49,977 bases of DNA from Myxococcales bacterium. GTDB lineage: Bacteria > Myxococcota_A > Polyangia > Palsa-1104 > SHYY01. A program made the translations under genes and the position numbers. Every line of letters begins with the position of its first letter. Position 1 is the stretch's first letter. The notes beneath the pieces were generated by a model. That model searched no databases. It saw only the letters and a program-made list of their open reading frames with translations, and had not been told where the DNA came from. The DNA lies in contig SHYY01000017.1 of assembly GCA_009692555.1 (NCBI GenBank), positions 1 through 49,977 on the forward strand. Direction: 5' to 3'. Below are positions 44,780 to 49,977 of this stretch, in pieces.

Positions 44780-46612
44780 ATGAAGCGGTTCTATTCTCCG
44801 ATTGCAACAGTGGCGGCGACGGCAGCTTTGGCTCTTCAGTTCTCGGCGTGCTCCGGCGAGCAGGTGGAGCCGGAGGACGAGAACATCCTCGACGACGGGA
44901 AGTACGAGGCGTGGAACAGCGCCAACAACCCGGCCTACGTCGACAACACCTTCGTCTACGAGGTTGACAAGCTGCCGACGGCCGGCAAGGGCAAGCCGCC
45001 CATCCCGGCGGACTACTGGGCCACCTACAAGGACAACATCAACGTCCGCTGGGACGGCGAGATGAGCCTCTCCGCGGCGGAGAAGTTCGAGAAGGCCTTC
45101 AAGAAGACCGGCCTCGTGAAGACGATCACCAACGTCCACGGGATCAAGGCCCACGGCCGCAAGGAGTGCACCAAGAACGAGGAGTGCGCCAGCATGATGG
45201 ACGGCTCCGACTGCGCCATCCCGCGCGGTGACACCAAGGGCGCGTGCATCCCGACGTGGTGGGGCATCTGCCACGGCTGGGCGCCCTACGCGATCAGCGA
45301 GCCCGCGCCGACCAAGCCGGTGATCGTGAACGGCGTCACCTTCTACCCGGGTGACCTCGAAGGCCTGATGTCGCTGGTCTACTCGAGCAACCTGCCGACC
45401 AAGTTCATCTCGCAGCGCTGCAACAAGAAGGAGCCCGGCCGCGACAACACCGGCCGCGTGGTCGACAGCGAGTGCCGCGACATGAACCCCGGCACCTGGC
45501 ACATCATCGTCACCAACTTCCTCGGCCTGCGGAAGCAGGGCTTCGTCTACGACCGCACCGCGTTCGACCAGGTGTGGAACCAGCCGGTCGAGGGCTACGA
45601 CATCACCAACGCCAAGGACGGCAAGCTGGTGGAGATCAAGAAGGAGGAGGCGGTGCGGATGCTCGGCCTCGACATGAACTTCGCGTCGATCCTCGCCGAG
45701 ATGCCCTTCAAGAAGGGCGACACCAAGATGGGCGAGTACGTCGCGCTGGCCGATGGGGAGATCCTGATCAAGAGCGCCGGCACCGGCGACGTCGACATGT
45801 GGGTGAAGAAGGGGATGGCGGCCACCGAGGCGGCGAACGACTGCGCCTCGACCGGCGGCACCTCGGCGGAGGAGTGCCGGGTGATGCTCAAGAAGGGCGA
45901 GAAGGTGTTCTACCTCCTCAAGGGCTACACCGACGGTTCGAAGGCCTCGCTCTCGGTGGGCACCAAGCAGGGCACTCCGAACTACGTCTACAACGCCGCG
46001 GCGAAGCGCTTCTTCTTCGTCCAGATGGAGTTCCGCTACATCACCGAGGCGGGGACGGCGCGCGAGTCGCGCATCAGCAAGGTGGCCCAGTTCACCACCC
46101 CCGATCAGCACGAGTACATCCTCGAGACCGACGACGCCGGCCGGGTCCTGGGCGGCGAGTGGGTGGGCGACTCACGCACCGCGCACCCCGACTTCGCGTG
46201 GTGGCCGACCGGCAAGCCCGGCCTGTCGGTGGCCAACGGCCTGATCACCTTTGACGAGGTCAAGAAGCTGCACGACGAGTCGGCCGGCGTGACCCAGGGC
46301 ATGTCGCCCGTCGCCGAGGTCAAGGAGCTCTTCAAGAACGTCGTGATCAAGGGCGTGTCGCAGTACGCCACCGTCGGTGTGCCGGCCAACGCGACCCTCA
46401 AGGTGGACATGATCGGCAGCGGCAACGCCGACCTTTACGTCCGCCTCGGCTCGCGCCCGAGCATCACCTCGTTCACCTGCAAGTCGATCACCGGCACCTC
46501 GACCGAGAGCTGCACTGTCAAGGCGGGATCGGCCGGCGGCACCTACTACGTGCGCGCGCGTCCGATCGCCACCACCAGCACCGTCAGCGTCGTCGCCACG
46601 ATCACCAAGTAG
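44780..46612 (+). CDS. elicitor-type transglutaminase (GP42-like) lipoprotein with C-terminal PPC domain
   Basis: 610 residues; GGAGG 7 nt before ATG 44780. The signal KRFYSPIATVAATAALALQF followed by SAC is a lipoprotein signal. The central part matches the Phytophthora GP42 transglutaminase-elicitor family: WWGICHGWAPYAISEPAPTK with the nucleophile Cys (near residue 164), NGVTFYPGDLEGLMSLVYSS, then GTWHIIVTNFLGL (His near 241) and a catalytic-type Asp further on. Transglutaminases cross-link Gln and Lys side chains with Ca2+; bacterial members of this family are poorly studied. A PPC domain forms the last 90 residues (NVVIKGVSQYATVGVPAN, GNADLYVRLGSRPS). Expected to act on proteins outside the cell. 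Confidence 0.85.
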   Translation: MKRFYSPIATVAATAALALQFSACSGEQVEPEDENILDDGKYEAWNSANNPAYVDNTFVYEVDKLPTAGKGKPPIPADYWATYKDNINVRWDGEMSLSAAEKFEKAFKKTGLVKTITNVHGIKAHGRKECTKNEECASMMDGSDCAIPRGDTKGACIPTWWGICHGWAPYAISEPAPTKPVIVNGVTFYPGDLEGLMSLVYSSNLPTKFISQRCNKKEPGRDNTGRVVDSECRDMNPGTWHIIVTNFLGLRKQGFVYDRTAFDQVWNQPVEGYDITNAKDGKLVEIKKEEAVRMLGLDMNFASILAEMPFKKGDTKMGEYVALADGEILIKSAGTGDVDMWVKKGMAATEAANDCASTGGTSAEECRVMLKKGEKVFYLLKGYTDGSKASLSVGTKQGTPNYVYNAAAKRFFFVQMEFRYITEAGTARESRISKVAQFTTPDQHEYILETDDAGRVLGGEWVGDSRTAHPDFAWWPTGKPGLSVANGLITFDEVKKLHDESAGVTQGMSPVAEVKELFKNVVIKGVSQYATVGVPANATLKVDMIGSGNADLYVRLGSRPSITSFTCKSITGTSTESCTVKAGSAGGTYYVRARPIATTSTVSVVATITK

Positions 46613-46631
46613 CACCCCGCGCGGCGGCTCC

Positions 46632-46722
46632 AACGTCGCTCCTCTCCCCCGTCGCTGCCCTCCCCCGTCGCTGCTGTCCCCATCGCTGCCCTCTCCCGTC
46701 GCTGCTCCCCGCAGCCGTCGCT
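46632..46722. repeat. five imperfect 16-17 bp tandem repeats
   Basis: Units of GTCGCTGCCCTCCCCC type, with varying C/T tails, follow the transglutaminase stop. Confidence 0.6.
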
Positions 46723-46730
46723 TTTTCCCC

Positions 46731-47040
46731 TCATGCCGGGCGTAGATCGGCCACCACCGCCCGCGCCACGCGCCGCCCCACCGTGTAGATCGCGATCTGC
46801 GGCGGGCCGCCGATCGAGGTCGGAAACAGCTCCCGTCGGCGACGTACAGCCCCGGGAGCCCGAGCCAGCGCCCCTCTCCTTCGGTGATGCCGCGCCGCGG
46901 ATCGGCGGCCATCGGGCGCGGCCAGATCCGCCGCGCTGCGCACCGCGCACCGACGAGACCGGGGGCAAGACCTCCTTCGCGCCCGTGACGAGGAGCAGAC
47001 GCGCGCAGGCGGCCGGCCCGGCGGTGAGGGCACGCGCGTC
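46731..47040 (-). pseudogene. 3' remnant of a GMC oxidoreductase gene
   Basis: Two minus-strand frames must be joined. One reads ADPRRGITEGEGRWLGLPGL then YVADGS. Another reads ELFPTSIGGPPQIAIYTVGR then RVARAVVADLRPA with a stop. Together they form the C-terminal FAD-region of a GMC (choline/glucose oxidase-type) flavoenzyme, which normally ends ...YVADGSLFPTSIG. At least one more frame break occurs upstream (VLPPVSSVRG). The N-terminal FAD-binding half is missing. From 47041 to 47232 I see no gene. Confidence 0.6.
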
Positions 47041-47232
47041 ATCGGTCCCCTGGCCGCCGACGATTGATCCGCCCCCCCGCCCCTCTCGACCCCCACCGGC
47101 CCACGGTGGCCCGCCACCCGTCTGCCTGCCCTCTCCAACCCAAGCCAGCGATCGGCAGGCCTCCCTCGCGCTCCCCGCGACAACTGTCGAGCCCTCGCCT
47201 CTTCCCCTCGCGACCGACGCCGATGGCGGGGC

Positions 47233-47238
47233 TATAAT
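47233..47238 (+). promoter_or_regulatory. -10 box TATAAT, leaderless start
   Basis: A consensus TATAAT lies 6 nt before ATG 47245, so transcription should begin at the start codon. No clear -35. Confidence 0.55.
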
Positions 47239-47244
47239 GACGGG

Positions 47245-47433
47245 ATGGGCCGCGGCGACGAAGCGAGGGTGGTCGATCCGGTGATCGAGGCGTACAAGGC
47301 GGGGATCGACCGGACGCTGATCCGGGAGAACCTGCGACGGACGCCCGAGGAGCGGATCCTGAACGCGATGAAGCTGCAGCAGCTCGCGGAGGAGCTCCGG
47401 CGGGCGGGACGGGCAGCGAGGCGCGGACGATGA
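47245..47433 (+). CDS. small protein paired with a nucleotidyltransferase
   Basis: 62 residues: GRGDEARVVDPVIEAYKAGI, DRTLIRENLRRTPEERILNA, MKLQQLAEELRRAGRAARRG. Helical, highly charged, with a DxTLIRENL...TxEER core that I know only from short genes preceding nucleotidyltransferase genes. It overlaps the next gene (ATGA) and is preceded by TATAAT-N6. The pair could be a toxin-antitoxin or stress module; this is an inference from gene layout. Confidence 0.7.
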   Translation: MGRGDEARVVDPVIEAYKAGIDRTLIRENLRRTPEERILNAMKLQQLAEELRRAGRAARRGR

Positions 47434-47915
47434 TCGACGTGGCCGCGATGATCCGCCGCCTGGCCGAACACCAGGTGCGGTTCATCGTCGTCGGAGGCAT
47501 GGCGGCCGTCGCCCACGGGTCCGCACGGCTCACGCAGGACCTGGACATCGTCTACGCGCGCGGGAAGGACGACCTCACCCGCCTGGCGGCTGCCCTGGGG
47601 GCGCTCGCTCCCTATCCCCGCGGCGCTCCCCCCGGCCTTCCGTTCGTCTGGGATCAACGCACGCTCGCGAACGGACTCAATTTCACGCTGACGACGGCGC
47701 TGGGCGATCTCGATGTGCTCGGGGAGATCCCCGGCGGCGGCGGGTACGAGGCGCTCCTCCCCCACTGCGTGACGCTCGAGCTCTTCGGCGTCGCGTGCCA
47801 GTCCCTCGACCTCGAGACGCTCATTCGGACCAAGCGAGCGGCCGGCCGGCCCAAGGACTTCGAGGCGATCGCGGAGCTCGAGCTGATCCTCGAGGAGCGG
47901 CGCCAGGGAGAGTGA
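47430..47915 (+). CDS. nucleotidyltransferase (AbiEii/MNT-like)
   Basis: 161 residues. FIVVGGMAAVAHGSARLTQD followed by LDIVYARG is the polymerase-beta-type nucleotidyltransferase core (G-G, then DxD as DLDIV near residue 40). A C-terminal part (LETLIRTKRAAGRPKDFEAI) has the conserved Lys and Asp of this family. Such enzymes transfer AMP or another nucleotide to a protein or RNA, often in toxin-antitoxin systems. Its start overlaps the small gene upstream. From 47916 to 48050 I see nothing recognisable. Confidence 0.82.
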   Translation: MIDVAAMIRRLAEHQVRFIVVGGMAAVAHGSARLTQDLDIVYARGKDDLTRLAAALGALAPYPRGAPPGLPFVWDQRTLANGLNFTLTTALGDLDVLGEIPGGGGYEALLPHCVTLELFGVACQSLDLETLIRTKRAAGRPKDFEAIAELELILEERRQGE

Positions 47916-48050
47916 TCGCGGCGGCTCCGGCGGACGTCGCCGCGAGGATCGGCTGCCGATCTGGTGGGAGATGGCGGCGCCAGACTGGGCGCAGGGTGGG
48001 CGAGCGTGACGGCCGTCTGAAGGACGCGCCGATCGGACGGAGGGGAGCGC

Positions 48051-48770
48051 CTACTGCGGCGCGGGACCGGGCCTGGCGGGGCGCTTCGCGGCGCGCTCGA
48101 GCTTCGGAAAGAAGCTCTGCGAGTAGCTGCGCGGCTTCCTGGTCTGCGTGGCGTGCGCGGCGAGCTGGTTCTCGACGTGGCGGCGCGCCACGTTGGCCCC
48201 CTCCTTCCACCCGGCGATACGCAGACCGACTCGCACCAGTCCGTTCGCCGCCTCCTCGCGCGCGGGGAGGACCGCCCACCCGCGGTCCTCGAGCGCCGTG
48301 ATCGCCTTCAGGATGCCCAAGACCTCCTTCGAAGCCCCCACCTCGGCGGCGACCGCGGGCAGGCGCGCGGTGACCGACAGCTCGCTCTCGAGGGCGAGGC
48401 GGGTCACCTTGCTCGGCGACTTCGGGAAGTAGCGCCGGAAGGTCGGGTGGCGCTCGGGCCGCGTGCCGCCGACCTCGTAGCGCAGGCGCGTGGCGAGCTG
48501 ATCGACCGCGCCGTCGAGGAGGACATCGATGTGCGCGACCGCGGCGTGGGCGTCGACCAGCGCGTCCTCCCCGGCCTGTCGCTCCTTTTCGAGCGCGCTC
48601 CAGGAGACGAGCTGCTGGTGCAGCGGGCGGGCGAGCTTGCCATGATCATCGTGCGTCGCGAGGCGGGAGGCGGTGAAGCGTGTCTCGCGGCGCGCCTGCT
48701 CCCACCCCGATCCGTCCGTAGGTGACTGAGGCGCGCTGGGTTGTCGTCCACGGCCGACGACAACGCAGCG
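48051..48770 (-). pseudogene. 5'-truncated hypothetical gene next to the IS element
   Basis: The frame is open for 240 codons from 48770 to the stop at 48051 and has coding-like codon use: GWEQARRETRFTASRLATHD, LVSWSALEKERQAGEDALVD, HIDVLLDGAVDQLATRLRYE, TFRRYFPKSPSKVTRLALES, ITALEDRGWAVLPAREEAAN. The 5' end has no ATG/GTG/TTG before the IS-proximal stop at 48771; the first is GTG 48407. The simplest reading is that the IS insertion or a deletion removed the start. Mostly helical protein of unknown function; the C-terminus is Lys/Arg/Pro-rich. Confidence 0.6.
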
Positions 48771-48834
48771 TCAACAGAAAAATGCGATGTGCACCTTGTG
48801 GGTGATCGGATCGGCCTTATGCTGCGACGCACAA

Positions 48835-49977
48835 ATGACCAAGAAGAAGAGAGAGCTACCGTCGCTGTCACCGACCCTGCCGATCGATCTCTCGTTTGTG
48901 CCTGAGGCCTCGCTGCTGACCGCCCTGGGCGGGCTGCCGCTGGTCGCGCAGACCTTTCGCACGCTCAAGCTGCACGACAGCGTCGAGCGGCACGTCGTGG
49001 TCAAGCAGCGAGCGCGGGGCTTCAGCGAGGCGGAGGTGGTGGAGTCGCTGGTGCTGCTTCACGCCGCGGGCGGCGATTGCGTCGACGATCTCCGGCGGCT
49101 CAAGGCCGACCGGGGCCTGGAGCCGATGCTCGGCCACGAGGTCCCGTCGCCGGAGACGGTGCGCTCGTTCCTGGAGCGGTTCCACAGCGACGCGCTGATC
49201 GAGGCTGCGAAGGTGACGAGAAAGCCGGCGCAGATCGCGTTCATCCCCGAGGAGACTGCGCCGCTCGAAGGTCTCGCGCGGGTCAATGACGACCTGCTGC
49301 GGGAGATGGGCCCGCGGATTCAAAGCGAGCGGATCGGGACGGTGGATCAGGACGCCACGATTCAGGAGAGTCGCAAGAAGGAGGCGCTGCCGCACTACGA
49401 GGGAGGGCGCGGCTACCAGTCCATGGTGGCGGTGTGGGCCGAGACCCTGCTGGTCCTGGCGGATGAGTTTCGCGACGGCAACGTGCCGGCTGGGATGGGA
49501 CGCTGACGGTCTGCCAGCGCGCCTTTCGCGCGCTTCCGCCAACAGTGACGAAGTACTTCTACCGCGCCGACTCGGCGAGCTACGAATGGAGCACGATCGC
49601 TTGGCTGCGCAACGAGGAGCGGCCCGACGGGCCCAAGGGATTCATCGGCTTCGGGATCAGCGCCGACATGAGCAAGGAATTGAAGGCGGCTGTGGTCGCG
49701 GTACCCCAGACCGCATGGACGCCCTACAAGGCGCCTGGCGAGGCATTGGATGAGAAGCGCGACTGGGCCGAAGTGCCCTTCGTGCCGTCGGAGCCGAGCG
49801 AGCTCAGCTACATCAAGACGCGAAAGCACAAGATGCGGTACGCGTCGCATTACGCCGCGAACCTGCCAATTGGCAGCGGCGCCACCGAGAGCACGTGCTG
49901 GCAGATGCAACAGCGCGTGAAGCTCCCCGGCCAGTCGTGGGAGACCCACGGTCTCCGCGGCATCCTCGCAATGCGCG
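48835..49977 (+). mobile_element. IS1380-like transposase, frameshifted, cut by window end
   Basis: From ATG 48835 (TKKKRELPSLSPTLPIDLSF) through PEASLLTALGGLPLVAQTFR to a DDE-type core VDQDATIQESRKKEALPHYE, GGRGYQSMVAVWAETLLVLA and DEFRDGNVPAG. A stop (TGA 49504-49506) ends this frame. The matching continuation lies in another frame from about 49505: LTVCQRAFRALPPTVTKYFY, RADSASYEWSTIAWLRN (second acidic residue), SELSYIKTRKHKMRYASHYA and IGSGATESTCWQMQQRVK (Glu of the third position). A one-base loss near 49498-49503 explains it. The frame is still open at 49977. The right IS end lies outside the window, so terminal repeats cannot be checked. Confidence 0.8.

Noticed and set aside
46632..46722. 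CRISPR-like or terminator array after the transglutaminase gene
   Set aside because: Imperfect 16-17 bp direct repeats without spacers or dyad symmetry.
49498..49506. Programmed frameshift in the IS1380-like transposase
   Set aside because: No slippery A/T-rich heptamer or downstream stem is evident, and this family does not normally use frameshifting; a one-base loss fits.

Overview
The window is a high-GC bacterial chromosome segment, probably from the Myxococcota (Polyangia-like) or a close relative. I infer this from the many Cys-lipobox lipoproteins with low-complexity stalks, a membrane-anchored Ser/Thr kinase, a large hybrid sensor kinase, Cys-rich repeat lipoproteins, an outer-membrane receptor and an OmpA lipoprotein. 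No 16S rRNA or tRNA gene is visible, so the placement rests on gene content only.

Layout. 1-16 kb is mostly envelope and secreted proteins: two tandem beta-propeller lipoproteins, an EVE-domain protein, a secreted esterase, an Asp-box protein, a short-chain dehydrogenase, a putative selenoprotein lipoprotein, further lipoproteins, a radical SAM enzyme and a multipass membrane protein. 16-22 kb holds a hexanucleotide microsatellite, gene remnants, a lipoprotein MsrB, a serine hydrolase and a two-component pair. 22-29.4 kb is a tightly packed five-gene minus-strand operon: peptide transporter, DUF885 peptidase-like protein, D-3-phosphoglycerate dehydrogenase-like enzyme, alpha/beta hydrolase, acyl-CoA dehydrogenase. 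29.4-35 kb is a scarred accessory region with three toxin-antitoxin pairs, transposase and FG-GAP remnants, microsatellites and a second peptide transporter. 35-41 kb carries the kinase, an OmpA operon, a ferredoxin and a DEAD-box helicase. 41-50 kb has a broken TonB-dependent receptor, a murein-endopeptidase-like lipoprotein, an elicitor-type transglutaminase, a GMC oxidoreductase remnant, a nucleotidyltransferase pair and an IS1380-like element cut by the window end.

The main observation is at 7518-8258. A thioredoxin-like lipoprotein is interrupted by a single in-frame UGA exactly where the first Cys of a CPGC redox motif would be, and an RNA hairpin with bacterial SECIS-like spacing follows. 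This predicts a selenoprotein with a UPGC motif. The second general observation is that about eleven genes have a TANNNT-like -10 box placed 6-7 nt before the start codon with no Shine-Dalgarno sequence. This predicts leaderless mRNAs, while other genes in the same window use a clear Shine-Dalgarno sequence.

Several repeat families lie between the genes: (TTNCCG)n hexamer tracts, hairpin elements with a conserved AGAGA loop and compensating stem changes, and a 139-bp element with perfect 20-bp terminal inverted repeats. Two toxin-antitoxin pairs sit directly beside hexamer tracts.
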